64,000 nt of DNA from Kalaharituber pfeilii (lineage: Eukaryota; Ascomycota; Pezizomycetes; Pezizales; Pezizaceae). The notes under the pieces are model-generated. The model was not told where the DNA came from. It did no database searches and saw only the letters and a program-made list of their open reading frames with translations. Positions 34,675 to 49,573 of this stretch are shown here, one piece after another. The position numbers and the translations under genes are program-made. The stretch spans positions 1,302,001 to 1,366,000 of the forward strand of contig WHUZ01000006.1 of the NCBI GenBank assembly GCA_015179045.1, read 5' to 3'. The first letter of the stretch is position 1, and each line of letters starts with the position of its first letter.

Positions 34675-36194
34675 TCATAGCACCCTCAGCCTCGTCCACT
34701 CCTCGCTATCCAACCCATCAAACTTGACTCCCCTCGCCAACCACCAATCCCTCGCCTCGTCGCCCTTCGTAGTAGCATCCTCAATTGCTTCCCATATATC
34801 AGAAATCGCATATTCGATTCTCAACCCTGACTTTGCCCACCATTCAAGCGACTCTGGTTTGTTCTTCTTGGTGATTATGGCGAGGATATCGTTGCCGTAC
34901 GTGAGCTGTAGGCCACTGTTGCGGAACCACTCCAGAAATTCAATTTTTCCTCTTGTTGAAGCTATGCATAGCGCATCTCTGTGCATAATATTTGTGTTCT
35001 CACCGCTATGTTTCCACCATTCCAGGACAGATATATGACCTCCAACAGTGGCCCAATCCATTACATCCCCAATTCGTAGAGGTAATCCTGAGTCCTTCCA
35101 CCATTGTAATACATTAATATGACCCTGCCAAGACGCCTGATTCAGCGCACCCTCATCATATTTTCTGTACAACGGCGGCAGCGGAAGACTATTCGGCGTA
35201 GGCAATGGGAGCACATGCGTTGGCACTGCATTCGGCGAACTATTCGCCAACCACCAATCCAGCACCTTCGTCTGCCCATACCGACTGGCTAGCCACGGGA
35301 TCTCCATCCTTATCGCAACTTCATTCGGTGGAACTTTGTCCTTCTGGAACACCTCTAGGAAATTGCGATAGCTATGTTTGAAGAAGTGGTCCAAGAGATC
35401 GACGTATCCCCATTTCACCATGACGTCTGCACCGGCGTCCGTAAACTTCAGCGGCTCGTTTGGATTGTCTTTGTCCACGACGGCCTTCACTTCATGCAGA
35501 TTCCCAGTTAAGATCGCCACGTCGAGGTCAGTCGCATTTACCCAGTCCCAAGGCCGCTTTAGCCTTGTCGGAATCTGTAGTGCAGTAGCTATTTGCCAGT
35601 TACCGAGGTGCTCGAATATCTCCGACCATAATTCTAAAGGCATCTTATCTACAGCTCGTATCCGGGGTAACTTTGTTGACTCCTCAGTCTGTAAGCTCCC
35701 TTTGACTTCCTTATCTACCTCCTGTTGCGATATTTTGGTAAGCGGCTGTTCCATTGACCCCCTGCTACCATTCTTCGCAGGCACAAGGCATTTCGGAGCA
35801 GACTCAATTCCTTCATAAGTCCTTTGTTGTGCGCAATCCCCTTCCACTTGTCCGGATGGCTGCTTGTCCTCCACTATCTCCTGTCCCCGATAAAGCTTGA
35901 GATCATGTTTCACCAAACGCCTCACAAGCTCGCTCGCAGAACCCTGTGTCGGAAGGCCCCGCAGCGACAGAAAAAGAATCAAATCACATTGTGTGAGGCG
36001 CTTATAAGCCGCGAGCATGGCTTCCTGTGCGTGATAGTCCCTCAGAGTAAGGCGTTAGCATCAAAGCAACGCTCATAAACATGTATGCATGTGCACAAAG
36101 AAAAGAAATTAGAAGTAGCAGGCCCTACCTGGAGCTCGAGAGGCTTCAGGGGCATCCTGAAGCATGCGAATAGAGGGTCTGAGGTATTCATCAT
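34675..36194 (-). CDS. SAP, F-box and ankyrin-like repeat protein
   Basis: Two exons (36194-36129, 36024-34675) give 471 residues. An N-terminal SAP-like motif lies at about 30-62 (LTQCDLILFLSLRGLPTQGS, then ELVRRLVKHD), known from nucleic-acid-binding proteins. An F-box-like motif at about 145-185 (KMPLELWSEIFEHL) would link to Skp1 in an SCF ubiquitin ligase. The rest is a series of degenerate ankyrin-like repeats marked by VLQWWKDSGLPL, VLEWWKHSGENT, FLEWFRNSGLQL and SLEWWAKSGLRI. This WW-SG repeat style occurs in large lineage-expanded fungal families. Function is inferred as substrate adaptor only; the repeat partner is unknown. The next upstream exon was added because it splices in frame and supplies MMNTSDPLFACF. 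Confidence 0.75.
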
Positions 36195-36852
36195 GGTCAC
36201 TGTGTGCGGGTGGTCACTGTGTGCGGGCAGGCGTTGAGCTGGCTGGTTGGGTCTGGCAGTTCTGGTTGATGTACCTAGTGGTGTGGCTAGCATCGGCGAG
36301 ACCTCCCCATGGCAAGCTAGCAGCCGGCAGCGCCGCTCCTCACAGTTCAGGGCGGCCGTCTGCACGGACTCCAGTCCTACCGCCTGCCCTACGACACAGC
36401 GCCGCGCTGAGGCGTTGCAGCGCGAACGGTCCGCTGCACGCACCGTTGTGGGGTGGCCGGGCACCTCTTCTCTGCGATGGCCGGGGAGTGAACGGGTGGA
36501 TATGTCGAAGGCTTGGCACGGTACACTAGCGTTACTGTACTTGATGTCACTTGGCCAATCATTTATTCACAGTCTAGATACTGGCGCATGTAAGGTGGTG
36601 AAGTATCCATGGAACTTTGCTCAATACAGCTTACACCTGCAAGGGCCACGTTCCTCAACACCTGCCCCAATGTGGCTCCCAGCTCAGAAAGTAGAATACG
36701 GAGTAGATGAATAGAGTAATAAAAAAAAAAATTGGGAAAAATTGGGAAAATTGATGATACCGTTCCTTACATTGAGCATCTAACATACAAAAAGATCCTT
36801 CTTTTCCTTTTCTTTTGTCCTTTCTTTCTTTCCCTATTGGTCGTAGGATAAT
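36195..36852. other. intergenic region
   Basis: GC-rich promoter of the F-box gene on the left and the 3' region of the enolase gene on the right, with an A run at 36720-36731. Open frames here have no domain. Confidence 0.5.
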
Positions 36853-39505
<2,653 letters not shown>

Positions 39506-39506
39506 A

Positions 39507-39616
39507 CTCGCTGGTTCGGAAAATATTGGAACGCTGCATAAATCGTATGCGCTATTCGACTTTTGGAATAGTGCAAATTTGTTATGCAGCGTTCCAATCC
39601 TTTCCGAACCAGCGAG
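39507..39616. mobile_element. 110-bp MITE, copy 2
   Basis: Same element as at 3030-3139: ends CTCGCTGGTTCGGAAAATAT and its inverse, TA on both flanks (39505-39506 and 39617-39618), identical length. The two copies differ at scattered positions, mostly in the central loop. Confidence 0.9.
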
Positions 39617-39618
39617 TA

Positions 39619-40085
39619 TGAGCTGCTGGTTTAGGATGGCGTGCATGTCGCACCACGATTGCTGGTGGGCGCGGTTAGTGTAGGCAAGTTGGCAGGCACC
39701 ACGCAGGCAGGCTGCGGGGATGGTATTCTTCATGGGTTTGGTGCGTCCTAGGGCTCAGCAATGAGCCTCATTTTCGGGCGGGAAAGTATCGCCGTTCTGA
39801 AAAACAAAGCAGTGATTCTAAAATCTGTATGTAACCAGGTTCTTGAATCTTCACAGAACTTTTTTTGTTCTACCAATGAGCGGTACAATCAAAAAGTTTA
39901 GTGCACAGCATTAGGTGGTGTATAAGTTGTGGCTGAGAAAAATGTGCCACAGCAGGTAGGGAGGGGATGGGAACAGTGTCAAATATGATCCGACTAGTAA
40001 ATGATCTTATTAGTAACTCTGCATCTAGTCGCTCGAGAATCGCAGACCACGAATCGCATAGGTTATCATATTATGAATAATTGAG
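39619..40085. other. gene-free stretch
   Basis: Between the 110-bp MITE and the relic TIR element. Nothing recognised. Confidence 0.5.
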
Positions 40086-40089
40086 AATA

Positions 40090-40640
40090 GTTACCAGAAG
40101 TTATCAGTAGGCAGGAACCGTGAGGTACCTCTTTCAACCCTGCGAAATTTATTAGTAAGTAAAATATGAATTACCACGACTAAACGCCCTACACATCACG
40201 GCAATATACATGTATCCACTTACATGCGATATGCCCCATCTAAGTCAAAGAGCTGTAATACAGCAAGAGCTTAGGAGTGATGTAAAAGCTATCATGATAC
40301 TCATGGCTCCTGATTCAGATGCAGACTCCAACTCAGTAGAGGGGATAGCCAAAGATATACTTCTTATGTCAAACACAATGTTCCAGGCTGAATTGACATG
40401 TAAAGAAGACATAAATATGAATAGGATATGTGTGCATTATTTGTGGTTGTAGATGCGCGCGGAACGTTAATGCGAATCGAGATGTGTATACGCAGATGCT
40501 GCATATGGTGCGAAATGTTGTGGGTGTATGCAGCAGAGTAGGTTACTAACTGAGCTCTACTTACCAGAACTGACTAGTAAAAGAACTTATGCTGGTAAGT
40601 TACACCACCATCCATTGGGCCATTGAATGAAGAGGCCATA
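40090..40640 (+). mobile_element. degraded copy of the 1021-1604 TIR element
   Basis: Same orientation as the 1021 copy. Matching blocks run from TTACCAGAAG through GAAATTTATTAGTAAGTA, TCTAAGTCAAAGAGCTGTAA, AAAGCTATCATGAT and the GGTTACTAACTGAGC segment. The longest coding remnant (40210-40452) reads MYPLTCDMPHLSQRAVIQQE and continues acidic. The conserved MPxLSQRAVIQQE start across copies suggests the parent encoded a protein starting there. Both TIR tips have decayed. Confidence 0.7.
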
Positions 40641-41235
40641 GTCTGGTTGCACTACCCCTCGTAGAGGTAATTTGGGAACGATAACAGACGGGCCTCATCT
40701 AGTGATAGAGTTTGATTTCATGCACAATCAGCTCGTGATAGTTAGTATTGTCCTGCACCACGACAATATTCCAGCACTACCACTACACCTTGACGTTGTC
40801 TTAGCGACAACAGCACCACACTATTCACCACCTCCAAGCATCACAATATTGCAGACTAACTGGTTCTAGCAAACATCAGTAGGCCCAATTGTTCGTCTTG
40901 CTACATAAACGAAGTGAAGCAATTAGGGAGATTTTGCTACCCAGGCACTCTCCAACCAGACTACCGTTTAATGGCTGACTAAGCGAGCCACTAATACTAC
41001 CCAGGGATGCTGGAAGTTTTTTAGCGTGTGGCACAATCCTCTTTGCTTTGTCAGGAATACTTTTAGATTTGCTATTTTAGATTAGTAATTCCCAGTTATA
41101 TATTATAGCATCCGAGTCACCAATAGCATATTCAAGATATTGATTGCATTTACCACTACTTCAAGATGGCAACAGTTAATCAAGATTCTATTGAAACCAT
41201 ACTATCTCTCGCTCCCTTCTGCAGCGCCATTGCAA
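40641..41235. other. gene-free stretch
   Basis: Nothing recognised between two mobile elements; the open frame at 40672-40869 has no domain. Confidence 0.5.
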
Positions 41236-41237
41236 TA

Positions 41238-41878
41238 TTAGAGACCTTCCGCAACGCCGTCTAGACGGTGCGGGACCCCTGCAGCAATGCCAAGCGTGGC
41301 GGTGCGCGACGTCTAGACGGCGCTGCCCGTCTAGAGTAGACGGGAACCCCCCGTTTTTACGTCTAGAACTTTGAACCACTATAGCATCTCAACGAACACT
41401 CGGATTTTATTGTTGAAGATATCTATTGATAGCTGAAAGTCTCTACTTTACCGTGATACCATGAGTTCTTCAAGAAATACACAAGAAGCTTTGACAAATG
41501 AGAGATTGCTGGAGGCATCACAAACCGCCCTGTCGAGCCAATTTCTTAGCGCCGATGCAACAACTGAGCAGCAACAACAAGCAACAAATTCTCAGCTGCC
41601 AGAAGCTGAGAATTTGTGTTCCTGCTAACAGGTGCCGCAGTCGCAGTTTCTGGATGCGCTGATATTGAAATCTCAGTATAAGTTGTGAAGGCATTGTCAC
41701 TTCATGTCTTTGGTAGTCCACAAAGTTACTTTGTCTACGTGGTTGAAGATGCAACACTCCTCTTTTTTCTGACCCCTGTCAGTTTAAAATTTTGCGGAAG
41801 GTCTTTTGGGCCGTCTAGACCGCACCCTGGTCAAGTGGCGTTTTCGGCCGTCTAGACGGCGTTGCGGAAGGTCTCTAA
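41238..41878. mobile_element. 641-bp TIR element with CGTCTAGACG repeats
   Basis: Ends read TTAGAGACCTTCCGCAACGC and its exact inverse, about 32 bp including a CCGTCTAGACGG palindrome, with TA on both flanks (41236-41237 and 41879-41880). The CGTCTAGA motif recurs six times, near 41259, 41310, 41328, 41360, 41811 and 41849, all within the outer thirds. This is the arrangement of subterminal transposase-binding repeats. A 55-codon frame starts at 41461 (MSSSRNTQEALTNERLLEAS) and includes a Gln run; it may be the N-terminus of a lost protein. The superfamily is undetermined. Confidence 0.85.
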
Positions 41879-41880
41879 TA

Positions 41881-44400
41881 CAGAACAGTGTACCTTGGTT
41901 GTCGTTCCCCGCTAACCAGACTAGTTCCCCGCCAAACGCAGTGTGGCATCTAGCCAGTTATGTCCGACATCGCCTTCCCTAGCAAACATGCCTCGCTGCC
42001 GAGAAGGCCGGACAAGCATGGGCGGGACAGCATGCATCGCCGCCGGTCAATATTCCCCTCAACGATGACAATGCAGAGAAGGCGAAGTGAGAAAGAAATG
42101 AAGCATGCTTCAGGAGGTCCAGATCTGACGATAATCCTCTGCAGATGCCAGGACACCTAGGAAAAATCTTAATAATGGTGAAGGCTCAGTTGAGAGGATG
42201 ACACCAAAGACACTCCGAGATGTGTTATTACTCAAAGAAGCTGCCAATCTGATCATTCCATTGAGGAGGGGGTTGCTGGTGGTAAATTTCGAGGAGTGAA
42301 TAAAGATGGCGAATGATCCGTATACTTCTGATTGCTTCAAGCAGATAGGACATTCAGGTCTAATATTGACCCTAAGGATGTGTTTCTAGAAATTGATGCG
42401 CAAAATAGTTCGAACTTTGCGCTAATAGGTTACGTTTATGACATGAGCATGCTGAAAGAAGACGAGGGCATAAATTTCCCAGAAGACCAGGTGCACATTG
42501 AATCAGTGTGTCAAGATCTACACGAGCAGAGTCGATCTGGTTGCCACCGAGACGGGGAAGCTTCTCAGCGGGCTTGACGACAGTGCTTCTCTGTGAAGCT
42601 ACTCCCATCCGCGCAGGTAATGTTGTCGCGTTAATCTTCGCTTCACAAGGCATCTCTATCACAAACCCGTTGTTATCTGCTTATGATATGAACACTAGCT
42701 CTAGTCTGCCCTCGCACTTTGGTGAGGCAGCATAAACATGAGTCGAGAAGTCCACGTCCTCCATCGTCTGCCTTTTCAGGTCTATTGTGGTGATTCCTGT
42801 TCTTGTTGCTATATATTTCTAATTTTTCCGCGTTGCCGCCGAATTCTCTCAGTTTCGAGCTGTACCATTGATACCTAAAAGCTGCTTCAGTGCTTGTTTG
42901 TTTGTGTTCCTTCTACCCTTTGTACTAGGACAATCCCCTTCCCCATCAATGGCCCGTCTCACCGGATACGAAATCCAACGGCAAGAAGCATTGCTGCAAA
43001 CCTTGCCATTTCAGCTTGGGTCTCGAGGACCCCGCATCTGCTATTCCCAAGCCTAGATAGGCTGAGGGCAACTCCCAATCCCAAACACAAGCCTGTTCCC
43101 TAACCGGTTGAGAGGAAACGGAGTTCGGAGATGCCGGCAGAGGAATGGGGAAGAGTACGATGTTGAATGCGTGCTGCAAGAATTACTTCTCTCTTTTCAG
43201 GTTTAAAATTGAAGAGTTATATGTGAAGCGACAGTCTGTTGCATGCGAAGTGAATATATGGCTAAGAGACTACGTTATGTCATACAATAGGCCACACGCA
43301 ATTCTCATAAAGGTTATGATGGCGCCCCTGCTCTCTCTGACTGCGCAAGCCCTGTTTATTACAGCGACCTCTCCGAGACCGACGCCGAAGCCGAGGTGCC
43401 GGGTGTCTACAATGATGGCAACAAGCCCGGGGTTCCTCGTTGCGATAAACAGCTGCTATGTCGCGACCGAAATTCAAGTTTCCAATCCTAAAATCTTTGG
43501 CCCCTTGGCCCCCATTTCTGGGGTCTAGGCTGGACACTGATGGCTATGTGTCAGGAAGCCTCAGTCGCCGATGTGCATGCTCCGTTCGTAGCTGGCATCT
43601 TCGGATCCGAGGCCGAGAGCGCATATTTCGTTGCTCTGAGTGGAAGATATGAGGATATCGGGATGATATTGATGAGGGGTTTAGATTCATGTTTGCTGGT
43701 TCTCGGTGGACGAGAGCTTAGGAAAAAGAATTCCAGAACCGCACCATAGTCTAAAGATCTAATGATGACGATGTAGATGATGATAGATGATACAACTGAG
43801 GGCTTCTTTTCATGTCTTTGCCTATATGTATGTTGTACAGATATTACATACAAACAATGTACCAGCTGAGGTGTAGGAGGCTGTATCCTCATTATATCTA
43901 TTACCTGCATCGATGGAGAGCGTGTAGTAAGGGTAATGAATTGGACGGGGATTTACTGTCCAAGTATGTGTAAAGTTGTTTTTGTTTTGAAATAATACAA
44001 ACATGTGCATCATAATGGTCTGTAGGAACAGGCGCTGTTCTTGCCTCCAAGCGACCGGACAGGTATGGGTAAGGACTAAGTAGGCAACGATACTGTGACG
44101 GTCCCAAGCAGTGGCTAAGCCACTTGAGCCCTGCCTCCAACTAATGAGGGAGGCTCTGCGTGACAGATGATCCGCCACCCTGCTGCACTGGCCAAGGCAT
44201 GACCTCTCCGCTTCCACTGCGTCGGCCTGACGCTGGGCGGACACCATGCCCACGGCAGCTTGCCACAACGGCCGCTCCAGCGTTGCAGTCACGCATGATG
44301 GGGGGGGGGGCTGCGCAACGCTTTCTGCCAGTCCTGCTCTCTTCCGCGTGCCCCGCAATCAGGACCCATCCAGCTCAGTGCAGCTAAACCAGATCCCCAC
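41881..44400. other. gene-poor stretch with decayed coding-like fragments
   Basis: No intact gene. Several short frames look protein-like but are broken and unconnected, for example minus-strand frames at 42110-42340 and 42372-42662 and a plus-strand fragment at about 43311-43487. These may be relics; none can be assigned to a family with confidence. Confidence 0.4.
43311..43487 (+). pseudogene. coding-like fragment, unknown family
   Basis: A plus-strand frame reads YDGAPALSDCASPVYYSDLS followed by an acidic, Gly/Pro/Cys-containing stretch up to a stop. It has balanced codon use and a possible acceptor just before it (ATAAAG). No start codon or partner exon was found. It may be a gene relic; function cannot be assigned. 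Confidence 0.25.
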
Positions 44401-45157
44401 AAACTCTTGTCGCCAGCAGGACGCTGTTGCACACGACGACTCGTAGCGTGCCGCCAGCTGAACGCAATAGCCCGCCAAACTCAAAATACGGCCGCTGGAG
44501 AGCATGTCGGGCCCGCCTTACGTCGAGGGAGAGGAGAACCAGTGCTAGGCGCTATAGAACTGAGAGTGCTCTCCAGACGCTGGGTAGAAGAGAAGCCAGA
44601 GAGGGCCAACGTTCAGACGCGACGCAAGCAGGAGCGATGGTCGTGCCTTGCGTCGTATCGCGCACCGCCGCTGCCAGTGCATCTCCGCCGCATGTAATCT
44701 GCCTGTGCCGAGTCGACGCCGCCAGCGCTGTAGAGAAGTAGCCGGGCGCCGTTGGTCGGCCCCTTAGTCATTGTGCCGGCCCGCCGCCCGCCGCCCGCTG
44801 CCCGCCCGCCTGCCTCGCCCCGGCCTGTGAAAAGCTTGTTCGTCGCGCCTGCTGGCTCTGCTCCAGCGCGGCGATCGGCCCTGTCTGGATCCCGCGGCTG
44901 CGCCAGCCAAACCAAAGCAAGCTGCACAAAAGAAAAAAAAAAAAAAAAAAAAAAAAAAGCGAAGGAAAGGGAAAAAGGAAAGATAAGGTTATACCAGCCC
45001 CAGCAGCGTGCGTGCAGGGCAGCGTGAGGGCCAGCGTCCATCTTCCCCAGCTAGCAGCAGCACGCTCCGCCGTCGCAGCCTCTGCCATCACATCATCGTC
45101 CTCCGGCCCGGCCGCACTGCTCTCCCACCCCACCCCTCTGTCCCCTCCCCCTCCCCG

Positions 45158-45202
45158 CCCACGCCCACGCCCACGCCCACGCCCACGCCCACGCCCACAC
45201 CC
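45158..45202. repeat. CCCACG hexanucleotide repeat
   Basis: About seven tandem units, followed by an imperfect CACACG/CACGCA continuation. Confidence 0.9.
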
Positions 45203-45387
45203 ACACGCACACGCACGCACGCCCGCACCCCTGGCACATTGGCAAAACTACGTGCTAGCCACTCCCACTGCGCATTCAGAATCCCAGAACGCTGTCGCTG
45301 CGAACGCCGCCATCGAACCTTACCTCCCGCAACTCTCATCGTCTATCGGTCGCCCAGCAGCCTTTGACATCAGCCGGACTGCTCGTG

Positions 45388-45412
45388 CCCCCCCCCCCCC
45401 CCCCCCCCCCCC
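45388..45412. repeat. poly-C run of about 25
   Basis: Uninterrupted C on the + strand (G on the minus strand), about 430 bases upstream of the SET1 start codon. The exact length is likely unreliable in any assembly. Confidence 0.9.
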
Positions 45413-45844
45413 ACCTCCCCCTGTTTGCCCGTGCAAGCGACCCACGATCCTCTGCTCTCCCTCGCCGAATTCGCTTATCCGTCCTGAAGTTGATCATCTC
45501 CATCAAGGTAACCCTCACAGCTCACTTCACCTACCCACTTAACGCCCGCGTCGCTTGACCTCATTCCTCCCGCTTCCCTCCCTCTCCCCCCTCCACATCC
45601 TCCCAATCCAACCGATCTCACAACCCCCTCCCCGAGACGATCTACCATAACAATCATCATCACAGCACAGCAAAACCCATTCAATCCCTCGTGTACCACA
45701 GCGCGTTGGTTTTTGCTCACCGACTTACTGCTGCTCATCCTGTCTGTGCACACTCCCCATATCAGCCTCACTAACGCAATTACACAGCCGTTGTTTCTAT
45801 TGGCGTCATACTTCTTGGAATGATAGCTCTCCTGTGAGCGGACA

Positions 45845-48800
45845 ATGTCGCGTGCCGCAGGCTATGCGGATTTCTTCCCAGCTGCTCCCAGCGTTATTGC
45901 CGAGAAGGAAAGAATAGCGAGGGAGCGAGCTCGTGCACAAGAAGCAGTATATGTAGCACGCGGAGCCGCAACTACAACGAGTACCAGCATCGATACATCC
46001 TACAAGAACTCTGCATCTTCAAATCGCGTTGGATCTATCCTAACACCGACTACCACAACATCATCACCTCCTGCTGTTCTCAGTCCTGCTAACCGCTATG
46101 ATGCATCTGCCCGCGTTGATACCCATTCCCATGGGGACCTACCTCCCCAAGTCATGACCCCCAAGGCTACCCCTCCTGCGTCCTCTGATCTAACAAAGAA
46201 CAACATGAAATGTATTTACGACCCCGAGCTGGAAGCGAAGGGCGTGCCTAGAAGAAGCAAGAAACCAATTTACAGGATTAATGGAGAAGGGGTATGTTCC
46301 CGACTTGGGGTGCTGTGTTTGAGTGTTAAATGCTGAAATTGGCCTATTTACTTAGGTAACTGAAGAAGTGAAAGACCCTCGGCTGGAAAAACCATACCTC
46401 GCTGGGAACATCCCCACCTTGCGGCGGAACAAGAAGACGCTTCGGACTTCACTGTATACACTTCGGTGGGAATATGATGACCATTCAATTGGTCCTGGCC
46501 CGCCAGCAGAAATTCTTGTTTCCAATCTCTCGCCCTTGACGACCTTGGCGGAGCTTGCAATACATTTCCGGTCTTATGGCGATGTTGAGAAACTAGATCT
46601 CAAAGTTGATCCCTTCACGGGTGCTTCACTAGGAATATGCAGCATTCGGTATAGGACGAGCAACTCGAATAAGATGTTGGCTCATGAATGTGCTAAGAAG
46701 GCTGTGAAAGAGGGGAATGGAGCAAAAGTCGGAATGAATGTCATGAAGGTAGAATTCGACCGGGACGGTCAAATGTGTAATAATTTGATGGAACGCTTAT
46801 TAGCTGAGAAGAGAAAGGCACAAGAGGCTGCTCAACGCAAGGCGATGATGATGAGTCGTCAACAAGAGCCTAGTAGTAGGGATTCCAGGTACCGGGATCG
46901 AGATGACCGAGCTCGTCATGGGCGTTCGCCGGATGCAAGGGCAGGAACCCGGTCTCCCACCCGCGGTTCGGCTCAGTCACCTATATATCGAGGGGATCGA
47001 GGCAGGAGCCGTAGCCGTGAAAACACAGCGGCTCCACCGCTACGGTTGGATGGATGGGTTCCTAACGCACTAAGCAGGATCCAACAGGAGCCATATATTC
47101 ATATTCCCGCATCCGCAATACCGCCTGAGGAAAAGTTTGTTTCCCATCTGAAGGGAAAACTGAAGAGATATGACTGGATTAGTGTCTATTTGGATAGAAC
47201 CGGTTTCTATATCGTCTTCAAGGAAGAAAAAGAGGCGGATAGATGTTACAGACAGTGCAGAGGCCAACTGTTTTTCAATTACGATATGATAATGCGCCTT
47301 TATCTGCATGGAAACCCTAACTACAGACCTTCTGGTTCATCTAGGGAAGAATGTAAGGTCCCTGAAGCTAAGAAATATAGGTCAGTTGATGTGGTAACCG
47401 AAGTCACGGATGGACTTATACGGGAAATGAAAATTGCTTTGATGAAGGACATTAAGCGGCGGATAGCCGCTCCGGTGCTCTATGATTTTCTTGATCCAGT
47501 ACGGTTTAAGCACCAGAGGCCGGAGGAAGCAAAGGGCGATTCTGCCCCAGAGTCCACAGAAGACAAAGTGAAAGCCGAGGCTCAGGTTCCACACCCGCGT
47601 GCAGATGCCAAACAAGATACAGGAGGGCAGCAGACAAAGCCAGTACCATCAAAACCCGTCAATATAGCCAGTTTGCCACGATTCAAGAAGCGAGTTGTAG
47701 TCACGGCCTCGTCGACGTCCTTGAACCTCAATGATATGGCGAAGAAACCCGTGAAAACTGATGCTAGACCCCTACATCATCATTTGAATAACTACCACTC
47801 AGATGCGGGGTCAGATGATGAGTCGAGTACACTTGATCAAAGACCGGTCAGTAGAGGCTTGTCAACTGCAGATGACGACTCGTCTGCAGCTACTCCTCAT
47901 GGAGGGACGATTACAGGGAAAAGGAAGAGGGGTGGGCCGGGTTCTTCACGTCTTCGTGATTCACCTTCATCTGAGGATGATGATGAAGAGGATGAAGAAG
48001 CCCAGCGGAAGAAGGACGATGATGATATTACGACTACGGGTGATGCTATAATGCCTGATGCAAACGATCTTGATGAAATAGACGAGCTTCTTATCAATAC
48101 CGGGACAAAGACAGAGGCCAACAAATCCTCGTCAACGGCCAAGAAACGATTACGAGAACTTGATTTCACATCCAGTGAGGACGATGGTGAAGGTGAAGCG
48201 ATCAAAGTAAGACCTGTGAAGGTGGAAACTCAAAGTCGAATCAAGTTAGGAGAGCTACATGAGGATGAGGATACTGTGATGTCGGGTACACAGGAGTTGG
48301 AGGCACCAGTTGTTAAAAAACGTGGAAGGAAGAAGGTGGTTGCAGCAACAAAATTGTCCAAGCAGTCGCTCAAAGTAATTCAGGCAGATGAGAGAAGGAT
48401 TCCATCTGGCGTGATCAAGAGCGCCACGGGAAAGATTCTTCCTTGGGCAATACCAACTCCTGGAGGATCACAGCCTACAATTATAGATGATGATCAGATA
48501 GTGCTTGACCTCGAGGGCTGGCAGGATTTGGTCAAGGACGATGAGGACTTTGAGTGCTTGAGGATCGCTCTGGAGGGGGCAAAGAAGGCTGATATTGGTA
48601 ACCCTGCTGTTTGGGCGTATTGGCACAAAGAGGTCAAGGCCGCAAACAATGAAGGTTTGAAAGGTAATGCCCTCTATTCCCTGACAAATGGTAAATCTAA
48701 TCGGACGTTGATCTTCTAGGCGTTATTCGGACCAAAACTGCAAAAGAGCTGCAAGCTGAAGCAAAAGTGTGGAACAAGCCGAATCCAACTGGAAGCGCGC

Positions 48801-49573
48801 GCACTGAGGGTGTTCAGAAAATATCTGAATCCGAAAAATCACAGTATCTCCCACATCGCATTGCTGTTGCGGAAAAGAGGCTGGCAATGCAGCAGGCAAA
48901 TAACGGCTCGAATCTCAATACATCCTCCGCTACTGCCACAGAGGCGAAACTGAATGCCAAGTCAACATCTCGCCTCAACCGTGTCAATAATCGTCGTCTT
49001 GTTGCAGACTTGAATGCTCAGAAGCAACTGCTTAATAACAATTCATCGGAAGCTGCGGACGCTATCCGCTTCAATCAGCTTAAAAAGCGCAAGAAACCTG
49101 TGAAATTCGCCCGATCTGCTATTCATAATTGGGGCCTCTATGCGATGGAGAATATCTCCGCTAATGATATGATCATTGAGTATGTTGGGGAGATTGTGAG
49201 GCAGCAAGTTGCAGACATGAGGGAGAAAAAGTATCTTAAGCAAGGGATTGGAAGCAGCTATCTTTTCAGGATTGATGAGAATACGGTCATTGATGCAACA
49301 AAAAGAGGAGGTATTGCAAGGTTTATCAACCATTCTTGCACACCAAACTGCACTGCCAAAATTATCAAGGTTGAAGGAAGCAAAAGAATTGTCATATATG
49401 CCTTGCGCGATATTGCAAGAGGTAAGTATTTCTCTCTTCTATCATCTTCATAATGCTTACTATTTACAGAGGAAGAGCTTACCTACGATTATAAGTTCGA
49501 GCGAGAGCTTGACAGTGAGGAACGCATTCCTTGCTTGTGCGGCTCAAGTGGATGTAAAGGATTCTTGAACTAA
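45845..49573 (+). CDS. SET1: SET1 histone H3-K4 methyltransferase
   Basis: Catalytic subunit of COMPASS, methylating histone H3 lysine 4 at active promoters. Four exons (45845-46291, 46356-48663, 48720-49421, 49470-49573) splice in frame to 1186 residues, typical of ascomycete Set1. The first RRM-like domain lies at about 199-285 ([20 protein letters not shown]). A second, family-specific RNA-binding domain follows at about 407-470 ([20 protein letters not shown]). The middle is acidic and disordered. An N-SET region precedes the SET domain at about 1043-1165: [20 protein letters not shown], the [11 protein letters not shown] signature, and the Tyr in EELTYDYKF. The post-SET ends [13 protein letters not shown], with the Cys that completes the zinc site. 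A gene-free 1.4-kb stretch follows. Confidence 0.95.

Larger units (their letters stand above)
44401..45844. promoter_or_regulatory. SET1 upstream region, repeat-rich
   Basis: GC-rich sequence with an A run (about 44932-44958), a CCCACG hexanucleotide repeat (about 45160-45200) and an uninterrupted C run of about 25 (45388-45412). These are probably promoter and 5' leader of SET1. Long open frames across the region are translations of these repeats. Confidence 0.45.

Noticed and set aside
44752..45542. Pro/Arg-rich frames upstream of SET1 on both strands
   Set aside because: Generated by GC-rich low-complexity and hexanucleotide repeats; no homology signal.
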